Origin: an uncultured Treponema sp.
GTDB lineage: Bacteria > Spirochaetota > Spirochaetia > Treponematales > Treponemataceae
Direction: 5' to 3'
Assembly (NCBI GenBank): GCA_900319625.1
Contig: ONPD01000009.1
Coordinates: 48,098 to 112,097 of the forward strand
DNA: 64,000 nt
Both the position numbers and the translations under genes were made by a program. A model generated the notes under the pieces. It saw only the letters and a program-made list of their open reading frames with translations, made no database searches and was not told the origin of the DNA. The stretch's first letter is position 1, and each line of letters begins with the position of its first letter. This document shows, piece after piece, positions 27,580-36,815 of this stretch.

Positions 27580-27630
27580 CATTATAGCACAGTATTTCTG
27601 GGCCGGCAATTCCCTATTTACAAGATAGGT
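27580..27630 (-). promoter_or_regulatory. Promoter with adjacent operator-like palindrome
   Basis: On the minus strand TTGCCG (27604-27609), a 17-base spacer and TATAAT (27581-27586) form a strong promoter. Directly upstream of the -35 is ACCTATCTTGTAAATAGGG (27612-27630, minus strand), one mismatch from the ACCTA-N9-TAGGT box. The gene may belong to the sulfur regulon, but the position differs from the other sites. Confidence 0.5.
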
Positions 27631-27638
27631 TGGGCCGC

Positions 27639-28274
27639 TTATGCAGTCTTATTCTGATCATTCTGACCGCTGAATTCCCTGATTCGGTATTTTACGCCAA
27701 GCTGGTCACAGATTTTCTGGCAGGCAGCTTCATCCTCATGAGTGATTGTTGTAGAAACAGTTGTCATTGTTACAGAAGGCACGTGCTCTTTTGCAAGGCG
27801 GGTGAATTCAAGCAAAGCCGGGAAGGCCTTTTCCTTAAAGCGTGGGCGGACAGTTTCAAGATAATTTTCAGGATTACTGGTATTCAAACTGATGGAAATT
27901 GCATCAATCAAACCTTCAAAAAATGGCGTAATATCCTTGGAGTGAATAAGGTTTCCCATTCCGTTGGTATTAAGGCGCAGACGAACGCTGGAGTTTGCCT
28001 TAATATAGCGGGCAGTCTTCAAAAGCACATCCAGAGCTTCGGTCGGCTCTCCGTATCCGCAGAAAATAACTTCCTTGTATTTTTTATAATCAGCAGTTTC
28101 AAGCGCTGCCCTAACCTCTTCAAAAGAGGGCTCGTGTTCCAGCCATAAAGGATTACTTCCATAAACCCCATCACCTTCGTTGCGGATACAAAAAGTGCAG
28201 GCACAAGGACAGCGGTTAGTCAAATTAAGATAGAGGCCTTCTTTTACGGCATAGGCAATTGTCATCTGCTTCAT
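27639..28274 (-). CDS. TatD-linked radical SAM protein
   Basis: A 211-residue radical SAM enzyme with the CX3CX2C cluster motif in NRCPCACTFCIRN near residue 25, the GYGEPTEA SAM-binding glycine segment, and a short barrel. It matches the group of small radical SAM proteins often found beside TatD nucleases; no tatD is in the window. The reaction is unknown. Confidence 0.8.
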   Translation of the reverse strand: MKQMTIAYAVKEGLYLNLTNRCPCACTFCIRNEGDGVYGSNPLWLEHEPSFEEVRAALETADYKKYKEVIFCGYGEPTEALDVLLKTARYIKANSSVRLRLNTNGMGNLIHSKDITPFFEGLIDAISISLNTSNPENYLETVRPRFKEKAFPALLEFTRLAKEHVPSVTMTTVSTTITHEDEAACQKICDQLGVKYRIREFSGQNDQNKTA

Positions 28275-28355
28275 AGTTTTTCCTTTTTTTTTATTTCTGC
28301 GGCTATCATAGACAAGATGAATAATTGTGTCAATTTTAAAAAATATTTTTATAAA

Positions 28356-28423
28356 ACCTATTGACTTAGTAGGTAATAATCTGTATAACTAAATCATAAA
28401 GTTTACCTACTGTTTTAGTAGGT
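28356..28423 (+). promoter_or_regulatory. Regulon promoter with two operators for amino-acid ABC transporter
   Basis: Box 1 (28356-28374) ACCTATTGACTTAGTAGGT holds TTGACT at 28361-28366. A 17-base spacer leads to TATAAC at 28384-28389. Box 2 (28405-28423) is ACCTACTGTTTTAGTAGGT. The boxes are 49 bases apart, as in the metQ promoter. Confidence 0.88.
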
Positions 28424-28485
28424 ATCTTAAAAACAAAAAATAACACAGGCGGCTCTGACCGGTCGCCTTACAAAGGAGATGCCCT

Positions 28486-29319
28486 ATGAAAAAATTCGGA
28501 AAAATTATTTTAGCTGCAGCCCTTGCTCTTGCAGCACTTTCACCACTTTCTGCAAAAGGAAAAACTGGACGTACAGTTGCAGAAATCAAAAAAAGCAAGG
28601 TAATTAAGATTGCTGTATTCAGCGACAAAAAGCCTTTCGGATATGTTGATGAAAACGGCGAATATCAGGGATACGATGTTTACTTTGGAAACCGCATCGC
28701 AAAAGACCTTGGAGTAAAAGTAAAGTATGTGCCGGTAGAAGCTGCTGCCCGCGTAGAAGTTCTTACAACTGGCAAGGTTGACCTTGTTCTTGCTAACTTC
28801 ACAGTAACACCTGAACGTGCAGAAAAAGTTGACTTCGCTCTTCCATACATGAAAGTTGCTTTGGGAATCGTTTCTCCAAAATCAGCTCTGGTAACAGATC
28901 CAGCTCAGCTCAACGGAAAAACTTTGATTATTGCAAAGGGAACAACAGCAGAAAGCTACTTCTCTAAAAATTATCCAAAAATCAATCTTTTGAAGTTTGA
29001 CCAGTATTCAGAAGCTTACAACGCTCTTCTTGACGGACGCGGAGACGGTCTTTCTACAGACAACACAGAAGTTCTTGCCTGGGCTATTGAAAATCCTAAG
29101 TTTGCTGTGGGTGCAGGCGCTGACTCAATCGGAAGCCTTGATTCAATTGCAGGTGCCGTTCAGAAAGGCAACAAGGATCTTCTCGACTGGCTCAATAACG
29201 AAATCGTAGAACTTGGTAAAGAAAACTTCTTCCATGCTGATTACGAAGCAACCCTGCGCGCAGTTTACGGTGCAGATTCTGATGCAGACAGTCTTGTAGT
29301 AGAAGGCGGAAAATTGTAG
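28486..29319 (+). CDS. Amino-acid ABC transporter substrate-binding protein
   Basis: A 277-residue family 3 solute-binding protein with an N-terminal signal (MKKFGKIILAAALALAALSPLSA). The ligand pocket opens with IKIAVFSDKKPFGYVDENGEYQGYDV, and VLANFTVTPERAEKVDFALPY carries the conserved Thr/Arg that bind the ligand's carboxylate. It is first in an operon with two permeases and an ATPase, unlike the transporter at 16-18 kb, which has one permease. Cystine or another sulfur amino acid is inferred from the regulon box. Confidence 0.93.
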   Translation: MKKFGKIILAAALALAALSPLSAKGKTGRTVAEIKKSKVIKIAVFSDKKPFGYVDENGEYQGYDVYFGNRIAKDLGVKVKYVPVEAAARVEVLTTGKVDLVLANFTVTPERAEKVDFALPYMKVALGIVSPKSALVTDPAQLNGKTLIIAKGTTAESYFSKNYPKINLLKFDQYSEAYNALLDGRGDGLSTDNTEVLAWAIENPKFAVGAGADSIGSLDSIAGAVQKGNKDLLDWLNNEIVELGKENFFHADYEATLRAVYGADSDADSLVVEGGKL

Positions 29320-29328
29320 GATAAACAA

Positions 29329-29366
29329 GAAATGAAGTCAGCTTAATAATAAGCTGACTTCATTTC
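29329..29366 (+). other. Perfect 17-bp stem-loop between binding protein and permease
   Basis: GAAATGAAGTCAGCTTA pairs without mismatch with its complement across a 4-base loop, 10 bases after the binding-protein stop, and is followed by A7 rather than T-run. Such stems usually stabilise the upstream message so that more binding protein than permease is made. Confidence 0.8.
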
Positions 29367-29377
29367 AAAAAAAGTTT

Positions 29378-30031
29378 ATGGATATCAATTTTATAAAACA
29401 GGTCATTCCGATGTACGTTGAGGCAGGTATCCTCACCCTTCGGATTGGCTTTACCGGAATAATTCTTTCTTTTGTAACAGGGATTTTTTGTGCAATCGTG
29501 CGCTACTGGAAAATCCCTGTTTTAAATGTAATCGTAAGAGTTTACACAGAGCTTTCGAGAAACACTCCACTTTTGATTCAGCTTTTCTTTTTGTATTTTG
29601 CCCTTCCCCGCCTTGGAATTAAGCTTTCAAGCCAGGCCTGCGGAATCATCGGGCTGACCTTTTTAGGCGGCTCCTACATGGCAGAAACCTTCCGAAGTGC
29701 CCTGGGAACTGTAGGACGCCCCCAGCTGGAAAGCGGAATGTGCATTGGCCTTGATAAAGTGCAGATTGTACGCTACGTGGTTTTGCCTCAGGCGGCGGCA
29801 GTTTCTGTTCCGGGCGTAGTTGCAAACATCATCTTCCTGCTTAAGGAAACTTCGGTTTTCAGTGCAGTTGCCCTTGCAGACCTTATGTACGTGGCAAAGG
29901 ATTTAATCGGACTTTATTACAAAACAGAAGAATCGCTTTTACTTTTAGTGATTGCATATTTTATCATTCTGCTTCCGGTTTCTATAATCGCACGGATTTT
30001 AGAAAAGAAGCTGAATTTTTACCGGGGTTAG
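29378..30031 (+). CDS. Amino-acid ABC transporter permease 1
   Basis: A 217-residue HisQ-type permease with about five spans, the TELSRNTPLLIQLFFLYFALP motif and an ATPase-docking loop (RPQLESGMCIGLDKVQIVRYVVLPQA). No clear Shine-Dalgarno precedes ATG 29378; the preceding stem may matter for its translation. It pairs with permease 2 to make a heterodimer. Confidence 0.9.
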   Translation: MDINFIKQVIPMYVEAGILTLRIGFTGIILSFVTGIFCAIVRYWKIPVLNVIVRVYTELSRNTPLLIQLFFLYFALPRLGIKLSSQACGIIGLTFLGGSYMAETFRSALGTVGRPQLESGMCIGLDKVQIVRYVVLPQAAAVSVPGVVANIIFLLKETSVFSAVALADLMYVAKDLIGLYYKTEESLLLLVIAYFIILLPVSIIARILEKKLNFYRG

Positions 30032-30037
30032 CACGCT

Positions 30038-30739
30038 ATGGAAAACCAGGATTTTTATACGGCAATTTCAACAGCCTTCAGCGTTCTTTTTAAGGGAAAG
30101 AACTTTCCCCGACTTATGGGCGGCCTCTGGGTCACAATCTGGATTGCAGCAGTATCGGTTCTTCTTTCCATTCTGCTGGGCTTTGTTTTTGGAATCATTT
30201 TGACCCGCAAAAACCGTATCATCAAAGCCATTTGCAATATTTACCTTGAATTTATGCGCATTATGCCTCAAATGGTACTGCTTTTCCTTGCCTATTTTGG
30301 CATTACCCACGCCTTTGGCATTTCAATTTCGGGAGAAGCGGCAAGTATCATAGTTTTCACACTCTGGGGCACTGCCGAAATGGGAGATTTAGTCCGCGGT
30401 TCCCTTGAATCAATTCCACGTCATCAGTATGAAAGCGGAAGGGCCATCGGCCTTACAGAAAAACAGATTTTCTTCTATATTATTATCCCGCAGACAATCA
30501 AGCGCCTGGTTCCCCTTTCCATGAACCTGATTACCCGCATGATTAAGACAACTTCGCTTGTAGTTTTCGTTGGCGTAATTGAAGTTGTAAAAATCGGACA
30601 GCAGATTATTGAGGCAAACCGCCTTACAATTCCGACCGCTTCGATTGCAGTTTACGGCGTGATTTTTATGATGTATTTTATTGTCTGCTGGCCGCTGTCA
30701 CTGGCAGCAGATAGAATTGAAAAAAGAAATAAGAACTAG
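30038..30739 (+). CDS. Amino-acid ABC transporter permease 2
   Basis: A 233-residue HisM-type permease. The [20 protein letters not shown] and [26 protein letters not shown] segments are the family motifs. It follows permease 1 after 6 bases. Its end and the ATPase Shine-Dalgarno overlap. Confidence 0.9.
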   Translation: MENQDFYTAISTAFSVLFKGKNFPRLMGGLWVTIWIAAVSVLLSILLGFVFGIILTRKNRIIKAICNIYLEFMRIMPQMVLLFLAYFGITHAFGISISGEAASIIVFTLWGTAEMGDLVRGSLESIPRHQYESGRAIGLTEKQIFFYIIIPQTIKRLVPLSMNLITRMIKTTSLVVFVGVIEVVKIGQQIIEANRLTIPTASIAVYGVIFMMYFIVCWPLSLAADRIEKRNKN

Positions 30740-30752
30740 GAGCTCTTACTAT

Positions 30753-31517
30753 ATGTCACTTTTGAAAATAAATAATCTTGAAAAATCATATAAGGAAGCG
30801 GGCGGAATCTTAAAAGGTGTTTCGCTCAAGGTTGAAAAAGGCGAAGTCGTTGTGATTTTAGGACCTTCCGGCTGCGGAAAGTCTACCCTGCTCCGCTGCA
30901 TAAACGGTCTTGAATCAATTCAGGGGGGCGAAATCCTCCTGGACGACGAAGTAATTTCTAACCGCACAAAGGACATGCACCTTATCCGCCAGAAGGTCGG
31001 AATGGTTTTCCAGAGCTATGATTTGTTCCCTAATATGACGGTTTTGAATAACGTTCTGCTTGGCCCGGTAAAGGCTCAGAAACGTGATAAGGCCGAGGTT
31101 ACAGAAGAGGCAGAAAAGCTTCTGGCCCGGGTAGGTCTTCTGGAAAAAAAGAATTTTTACCCCCGTCAGCTTTCTGGCGGTCAGAAGCAGCGGGTTGCCA
31201 TTGTCCGCGCCCTCTGCATGAATCCCGAAGTTCTTCTCTTTGATGAAGTAACAGCCGCCCTTGACCCGGAAATGGTTCGCGAGGTTCTGGACGTAATGAT
31301 GGATCTTGCAAAAGAAGGCCGCACAATGCTGATTGTAACCCACCAGCTGGAATTCGCCCGCGCCGTTGCCGACCGAATCGTATTCATTGACGAAGGCGTA
31401 ATCGTAGAAGAAGCAAAACCCGAAGATTTCTTTACAGCGCCAAAAACCGAGCGAGCAAAAAAATTCCTTGATGCCTTTAAGTTTGAAAAGCGGGTTACCT
31501 TTGCAGAAGGGATTTAA
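30753..31517 (+). CDS. Amino-acid ABC transporter ATPase
   Basis: A 254-residue ATPase with Walker [10 protein letters not shown], signature LSGGQKQR, Walker [14 protein letters not shown] and VTHQL switch. Note DEV in place of the usual DEP at Walker B plus one. ATG 30753 is used since AGGAG lies 10 bases before it, and the longer frame back to 30681 runs through the permease. It converges with the M20 amidohydrolase 10 bases away. Confidence 0.93.
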   Translation: MSLLKINNLEKSYKEAGGILKGVSLKVEKGEVVVILGPSGCGKSTLLRCINGLESIQGGEILLDDEVISNRTKDMHLIRQKVGMVFQSYDLFPNMTVLNNVLLGPVKAQKRDKAEVTEEAEKLLARVGLLEKKNFYPRQLSGGQKQRVAIVRALCMNPEVLLFDEVTAALDPEMVREVLDVMMDLAKEGRTMLIVTHQLEFARAVADRIVFIDEGVIVEEAKPEDFFTAPKTERAKKFLDAFKFEKRVTFAEGI

Positions 31518-31527
31518 CGACTAATCA

Positions 31528-32640
31528 TCATCTTTGACTATAATCTTTTAATAATTCTGCAAAATACTGAGCGCCAACTTCTATGGCCTTAGGATTTGCA
31601 AAAAATTCAGGATTATGCAAGGATTTTGTTTTTCCAACTCCAAGCCAGACCATAATTCCCTTAAATTTTTCCTGATAATAGGCAAAATCTTCTCCCACCA
31701 TAGTAATTTGAGGGCGAAGAGGCTTTAAGCCAAGCTTTTCTGCAATTTTCCAGGCATATTCAGAAAGTTCCTTATCGTTATCTGTGCAGGGAGGAGCGTT
31801 TTCAATTTCTACCTCAGCACTTTCTCCATAAGCTTTTGCAGTGTATTCTGCAATTTCACGAATTCTCTGACTTACAAAACTGCGTTCAGATTTTTCTACA
31901 GTTCTTATAGTTCCCTGCAAAATTACTTCTTCCGGAATAATGTTCCAGTTTGAACCACCTTCAATATGGGTAATGCTTACAAGTCCCGGAGACACCGGAT
32001 TTAAATTTCGGGAAACAATTGTCTGAATGGAATTGATAAGAGCGGCACTGGCAACAATCGGGTCTCTTCCGTTCTGGGGTTCTGCCCCATGACAGCCAGC
32101 TCCCTTCATCCTGATTTTGAATAAATCAACTGCGGCCGTTATTGCGCCTTCTTTTATTCCAAGTTCGCCAACTTCTAAAAGCGGACTTGAATGAAGAGAA
32201 AAAATTGCATCTATTCCATCAAGAACACCGGTTTTTAAAATTTCCAGAGCACCTTTTCCGTTTTCTTCTGATGGCTGAAAAACAAAAAGGATTTCGCCGG
32301 AAAGTCCATCACGGATTTTATTCAGGCGTTTTGCAGTTTCAATTCCAACTGTAATGTGAATATCGTGTCCGCAGGCATGCATAACGCCCGGATTTTTTGA
32401 TTTGTAAGGAAGGTTTGTTTTTTCTTCAAGTGGAAGAGCATCAATATCTGCGCGAAAGGCAATTTTTCTGCCGGGCTTATCACCTTTAATTCTTGCAACA
32501 AGTCCGGTTTTTAATGGCAAATCAAGAATTTCTATTCCTTCTTCCACCAGAACTTTTTTTATAAAAGCTGTTGTTTCAACTTCTTCAAACTGAAGTTCCG
32601 GATACGAATGAAGATGCTCAAAAATTTCTGTATATGTCAT
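31528..32640 (-). CDS. M20 family amidohydrolase
   Basis: A 370-residue zinc peptidase-like enzyme of the IAA-amino-acid/hippurate/N-acyl-amino-acid hydrolase group. It shows HACGHDIH for the first metal site, QPSEENGKGA with the catalytic glutamate, and late VGEDFAYY and LHNPEF residues. Its ATG overlaps the aminotransferase stop. In the metQ operon it could free methionine or cysteine from N-acyl forms, as related deacetylases do in thiol-salvage operons. Other amidohydrolase substrates are possible. Confidence 0.88.
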   Translation of the reverse strand: MTYTEIFEHLHSYPELQFEEVETTAFIKKVLVEEGIEILDLPLKTGLVARIKGDKPGRKIAFRADIDALPLEEKTNLPYKSKNPGVMHACGHDIHITVGIETAKRLNKIRDGLSGEILFVFQPSEENGKGALEILKTGVLDGIDAIFSLHSSPLLEVGELGIKEGAITAAVDLFKIRMKGAGCHGAEPQNGRDPIVASAALINSIQTIVSRNLNPVSPGLVSITHIEGGSNWNIIPEEVILQGTIRTVEKSERSFVSQRIREIAEYTAKAYGESAEVEIENAPPCTDNDKELSEYAWKIAEKLGLKPLRPQITMVGEDFAYYQEKFKGIMVWLGVGKTKSLHNPEFFANPKAIEVGAQYFAELLKDYSQR

Positions 32641-33803
32641 TAGTGCCTCAATTTATTTCTGATATCAGAAAGGCGGTTTAAAGCTTCGTTTAAGGTTTCG
32701 TCTTTTTTTGCAAAATGCAGACGCACGTAACGGTTTTCTTTTTCCTTAAAGAAACTTGAACCAGGCACAGAGCCAACTCCAACATCACGAGCCAGGACTT
32801 CTGCAAATTCCAGATCAGAATCATAACCGAACTCAGAAATATCAATCAGAATATAATATGCACCTTCCGGTACTGTATGTTTTAAGCCGATTGTCTCGAG
32901 TCCGCGAAGAAACAAATCTCTTTTAGAAGTATATTTTACCTGCAAGTCATGGTAATAATCGTCTCCAAATTTTAAGCCTGTAACAGCCGCTTCCTGTAAG
33001 GGAGCCGCAGCCCCTACTGTAAGAAAATCGTGAACCTTTTTAATTCTGTCTGTGATTTCAGGATTGGCCAGAGTATAGCCAAGTCGCCAGCCTGTAATTG
33101 AGTAGGTTTTTGAAAGTGAATTACAGGTTATGGTTCGTTCCTTCATCCCCGGAAGACTTGCCATATAAGTGTGAACATTAGGCTTATATAGAATATGCTC
33201 GTAAACTTCATCTGTAATTACAAAGGTGTCGTATTTTTTTGCAAGGTCAGCAATAACGGTAAGTTCTTCACGTGTAAAAACCTTTCCACAGGGATTTGAT
33301 GGATTACATACAATAATTGCCTTTGGCTTCTGTTTAAAAGCCTCTTCCAGAACATTTGCATCAAAAGAAAATGTGGGCGGAATAAGAGGAACATAAATTG
33401 GGTCTGCACCACTCAAAATTGTATCGGCACCGTAATTTTCATAAAAAGGAGAAAAAACAATTACCTTATCGCCGGGATTTGTTACGCTCATCATTGCAGC
33501 CATCATTGCCTCGGTAGAACCACAGGTAACAACAAGCTCTTCATTAGGATTTACCGTAATGCCAGAAAAATGCGTAATTTTTGCAGCAAGCGCCTCACGG
33601 AAATTCTGTGCACCCCAGGTTGTAGAATACTGATGAAAGTCTTCTTTTGTGACCTGGGCAAGCCGTTCAAGAATCTCGCGAGGTGGTTCAAAATCAGGGA
33701 AGCCCTGCGAAAGATTTACAGCTCCATATTGATTTGAAATACGCGTCATGCGGCGGATTACGCTGTCAGTAAAATTCGCAGTTCGAGTTGATAATGCTGG
33801 CAT
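32640..33803 (-). CDS. Class I/II pyridoxal-phosphate aminotransferase
   Basis: A 387-residue fold-type I aminotransferase with NLSQGFPDFEPP at the start, NPSNPCGKVFTREEL in the PLP region, and the Schiff-base lysine in SLSKTYSITGWRLGY. The pattern resembles methionine/kynurenine aminotransferases such as YbdL. In this operon, transamination of 4-methylthio-2-oxobutanoate to methionine is a good candidate reaction. The general aromatic or aspartate aminotransferase role cannot be excluded. Confidence 0.88.
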   Translation of the reverse strand: MPALSTRTANFTDSVIRRMTRISNQYGAVNLSQGFPDFEPPREILERLAQVTKEDFHQYSTTWGAQNFREALAAKITHFSGITVNPNEELVVTCGSTEAMMAAMMSVTNPGDKVIVFSPFYENYGADTILSGADPIYVPLIPPTFSFDANVLEEAFKQKPKAIIVCNPSNPCGKVFTREELTVIADLAKKYDTFVITDEVYEHILYKPNVHTYMASLPGMKERTITCNSLSKTYSITGWRLGYTLANPEITDRIKKVHDFLTVGAAAPLQEAAVTGLKFGDDYYHDLQVKYTSKRDLFLRGLETIGLKHTVPEGAYYILIDISEFGYDSDLEFAEVLARDVGVGSVPGSSFFKEKENRYVRLHFAKKDETLNEALNRLSDIRNKLRH

Positions 33804-33818
33804 AAAGGAGCCCCCTTT

Positions 33819-35189
33819 TTATTTTACATAGCTGATTTTTGAATTCAGAATTCTTTTCGGGTCAAAGGCGCTTTTTACGGCGTTCATAAGTTCAACATTC
33901 GCTTTTGAAGTTTCTGCAAAAAAGAAATCGCGCTTACTTACGCCAAGTCCATGCTCTCCGGAAATTAATCCGCCAAGATTATGAGCCTTTGCATAAAGTT
34001 TTTCAAGATTTTCGTGCAGTTCTTTCTGCCAGACTTCTTCGCTGCGTTCGCCACGAACCACGCACAAATGAACATTGCCATCCCCTGCATGACCAAAGCT
34101 AATCATTTGCATTCCGCTTTCACTTTCAAGCCTGTTCACAAAGTTAACGAAATCATCAACTTTTGAAATTGGAACAACAATATCAAGCGGTTCCTGCTCG
34201 CTTACTGCTTCCACAGCCTTTACAAGACAGCCCCGGATTTTCCATACATTCTGAGAAAGTTCTGTATCATCAAGCGAAATTATTTTTTCTGCAGAATTTT
34301 TTAGAACAAGGGAAAGTTTTTTGTATGCAGCATCTATTTCATCTGCACTTCCGTCAAAGGTTAAAAGAAGATAAGCTTCGTTTTCAAGAGGAAACTTTAT
34401 CTTTAAAAAATCTTCACCAAGCTTTACGACTTTTCTTTCTATAAATTCAAGTGCAGTAGGATTAAGATTTGCTTTTAGGATTTGAGGAACAGCTTCTATT
34501 CCTGCCTTAAGAGAGTTAAAACCAACCAGTACGCTCAGCGATTTTTCTGGTTTTCCAATAAGCCGCAAAAGGCACTTTGTGATTATTGCAAGAGTTCCTT
34601 CCGATCCTATAACAATATCCTTCAAATCAAGACCGGTTGTATCCTTACGGTTCTTAGTCCCCACTGTAAGCACTGTTCCGTCGGACCTTACAAGTTCCAG
34701 AGCCATAACGTAGTTTCTTGTAACTCCGTACTTAACAGCCCTCATACCGCCCGCATTAGTAGAAATGTTTCCACCAATAGAAGCGCGTTTTTCGCCCGGA
34801 TCCGGCGGATAAAAAAGTCCCTGACTTTCTACATATTTTTGGAAATCTTCAAGAATAATTCCAGGTTCAACCCAGGCTGTACAATTCTCTTTATCAAGTT
34901 CAAGAACTTTATTCATCAAAGAAAAATCTATGATGATTGCCCCATCATGAGGAACTGTAGAGCCAACAAGATTAGTGCCGGCTCCACGTGGTGTAAGCGG
35001 AATGTTATTTTCAAAGGCAAACTTTGCAACTGCACTTACCTCTTCTGTAGAAAGAGGGAATACAAGTGCAGATGCCTCACCTTTTTTGCGGCCAAGTGTA
35101 TCTGAAAGATATTTGGCCTCAATCGCAGGTGCATAAACCACCCGCGAAGTATCATTTATTATAGAAGAAAGTTTATCAATCTTTGACAT
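33819..35189 (-). CDS. FAD-linked 2-hydroxyacid dehydrogenase (GlcD/DLD family)
   Basis: A 456-residue FAD-binding oxidase. The PCMH domain shows PLTPRGAGTNLVGSTVPHDG and GEKRASIGGNISTNAGG; the C-terminal cap has GHAGDGNVHLCV and SGEHGLGVSK with the metal/substrate histidines. Relatives oxidise glycolate, D-lactate or D-2-hydroxyglutarate. It lies 2 bases after metQ, so it may turn an imported 2-hydroxy acid such as 2-hydroxy-4-methylthiobutanoate to the oxo acid for the aminotransferase next door. The substrate is inferred. Confidence 0.87.
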   Translation of the reverse strand: MSKIDKLSSIINDTSRVVYAPAIEAKYLSDTLGRKKGEASALVFPLSTEEVSAVAKFAFENNIPLTPRGAGTNLVGSTVPHDGAIIIDFSLMNKVLELDKENCTAWVEPGIILEDFQKYVESQGLFYPPDPGEKRASIGGNISTNAGGMRAVKYGVTRNYVMALELVRSDGTVLTVGTKNRKDTTGLDLKDIVIGSEGTLAIITKCLLRLIGKPEKSLSVLVGFNSLKAGIEAVPQILKANLNPTALEFIERKVVKLGEDFLKIKFPLENEAYLLLTFDGSADEIDAAYKKLSLVLKNSAEKIISLDDTELSQNVWKIRGCLVKAVEAVSEQEPLDIVVPISKVDDFVNFVNRLESESGMQMISFGHAGDGNVHLCVVRGERSEEVWQKELHENLEKLYAKAHNLGGLISGEHGLGVSKRDFFFAETSKANVELMNAVKSAFDPKRILNSKISYVK

Positions 35190-35191
35190 AA

Positions 35192-36016
35192 TTAAAATTC
35201 ATCAATATCCCAGCCTTCTTTAATAAAGTAGCCACCAAAGTCTTCATTGAAAACTCTTTCTGTATCAGCAGTCTGGAAGGCTTTTACAACTTTTTTGTAA
35301 ACTTCAACTTTTGATTTATCCTGCAAATCCTTACCGCGGGCAGCAATAAGGTTCCAGTAAGCTTTTTCCTCGACAGATGTATCTTTGAAAATTGCAGATT
35401 CTGTTTTAATTCCAAAATCAAGTGCATAGTTTCCGTTTACAATTGCGGCATCAACATCTTTAAGTGCAGAAGGAATTGTATTTGCAGCAAGTTCCTTAAT
35501 TACAATACCGCTATTGTTTTCAGCAATGTCATTTACGGTTGGATTAAAACCTGCATTCTTCTTAAGAGTAATAAGACCTGCAGCTGCAAGAACTTTGATT
35601 GCACGACCGCCATTTGTTACATCGTTAGGAATTGCAACAATACTGCCAGCTTTAAGCTCTTTTGTAGATTTTACTTTTACTGAATAAAGATTCAAAGGAA
35701 TGATAAAGGTATTTCCAATAAGTTTTACATCGTAGTTGTGATTATCAATTTCATTCTGAAGGAAGATTCTGTGCTGGAAAGCGTTCAAATCAATTTCGCC
35801 ATTTGAAAGCGCATTGTTTGGTGTAACATAATCAGAGAACTGAACAAACTTAAGGTCGATTCCCTGTTTTTTAAGTGCCTTCTGAGCCGGTGCCCATAAA
35901 TCTTCGTAAATGGAACCAACAACGCCCAATTTTACAACTGTACTTGTTTTTTTAGCTGCAAAAACTGATGAGAGAGCAACTGCTCCAATTAAAACTGCTG
36001 TGATTATTTTTTTCAT
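35192..36016 (-). CDS. metQ: Methionine-binding protein MetQ (NLPA family)
   Basis: A 274-residue NLPA/YaeC-family binding protein. The signal peptide is MKKIITAVLIGAVALSSVFA with no lipobox Cys, so it may be free in the periplasm or held by an uncleaved signal. VKLGVVGSIYEDLWAPAQ, LNAFQHRIFLQNEID and IVAIPNDVTNGGRAIKVL are family segments around the methionine pocket. The protein works with MetI and MetN encoded just upstream on the same strand but has its own regulated promoter. Three salvage-type enzymes follow it. Confidence 0.92.
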   Translation of the reverse strand: MKKIITAVLIGAVALSSVFAAKKTSTVVKLGVVGSIYEDLWAPAQKALKKQGIDLKFVQFSDYVTPNNALSNGEIDLNAFQHRIFLQNEIDNHNYDVKLIGNTFIIPLNLYSVKVKSTKELKAGSIVAIPNDVTNGGRAIKVLAAAGLITLKKNAGFNPTVNDIAENNSGIVIKELAANTIPSALKDVDAAIVNGNYALDFGIKTESAIFKDTSVEEKAYWNLIAARGKDLQDKSKVEVYKKVVKAFQTADTERVFNEDFGGYFIKEGWDIDEF

Positions 36017-36048
36017 AGAACACCTCCGTCTGTGCCTTTTTTTTATTT

Positions 36049-36116
36049 ACCTACAAAACAAGTAGGTTTAACATTGACACTGTTATACAGTTTTACAACC
36101 TACTTAGTCAATAGGT
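36049..36116 (-). promoter_or_regulatory. Regulon promoter with two operators upstream of metQ
   Basis: On the minus strand, box 1 (36116-36098) is ACCTATTGACTAAGTAGGT with -35 TTGACT at 36111-36106. TATAAC lies at 36087-36082 after an 18-base spacer. Box 2 (36067-36049) is ACCTACTTGTTTTGTAGGT. The site lies between metI and metQ, so it gives metQ and the salvage genes separate control. Confidence 0.86.
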
Positions 36117-36137
36117 AATTAAAAATTTCAGCAGATT

Positions 36138-36815
36138 TTAGTGTTTATTTTTCTTGATAATTCTATTTCCTGCCAGCTGAATTAAATTCACTACAATAAC
36201 AAGAACAACAATTGTAAGCCAGGTAACATCAAGCTGATTTCTATCGTGACCATACATGATTGCATAATTTCCCAGTCCACCGGCACCAACAGCACCGGCC
36301 ATTGCAGTAAGACCTATAAGGCTCACGGTGGTAATTGTTGTTACACGAACAATTGGAGCTACGCTTTCTTTAAGATAGACACGGAAAATAATGTCTAAAG
36401 GAGAAAGCCCCATGCTTTCGGCAGCTTCAATTACACCACCGTCAACTTCTGCAAGCGCACTTTCAATTTGGCGGCTAAAAAAAGGCACAGTTCCAAAAAC
36501 AAGAGGCACAATAGCACCACGCACACCAATTGCAGTTCCCATAATCAGGCGGGAAAGCGGCATAACACCGGTAAGCAAAATGATGAAAGGAACAGAGCGG
36601 AAAAGGTTTATCAATTTGTCAAAAAACTGATATACAGGTTTGTTTTCAAGAATTGCACCTTTTTTTGTAACAGTAATTATAATTCCGATTATCAGACCAA
36701 GTACAAAACTGATTGCACCAGACCAGAGGGTCATTATAAAGGTTTCCAAAAGTCCGTTAAAAAAACGTTCCGGGTGCTTTGAAACATTAGGTAAAATTAC
36801 TTTAATAAAATCCAT
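36138..36815 (-). CDS. metI: Methionine ABC transporter permease MetI
   Basis: A 225-residue permease with about five spans, LINLFRSVPFIILLTGVMPLSRLIMGT early and the EVDGGVIEAAESMGLSPLDIIFRVYLKESV docking loop. GAVGAGGLGNYAI near the end is a MetI mark. Its ATG is inside the metN stop (TAATG), which points to coupled translation. Confidence 0.93.
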   Translation of the reverse strand: MDFIKVILPNVSKHPERFFNGLLETFIMTLWSGAISFVLGLIIGIIITVTKKGAILENKPVYQFFDKLINLFRSVPFIILLTGVMPLSRLIMGTAIGVRGAIVPLVFGTVPFFSRQIESALAEVDGGVIEAAESMGLSPLDIIFRVYLKESVAPIVRVTTITTVSLIGLTAMAGAVGAGGLGNYAIMYGHDRNQLDVTWLTIVVLVIVVNLIQLAGNRIIKKNKH

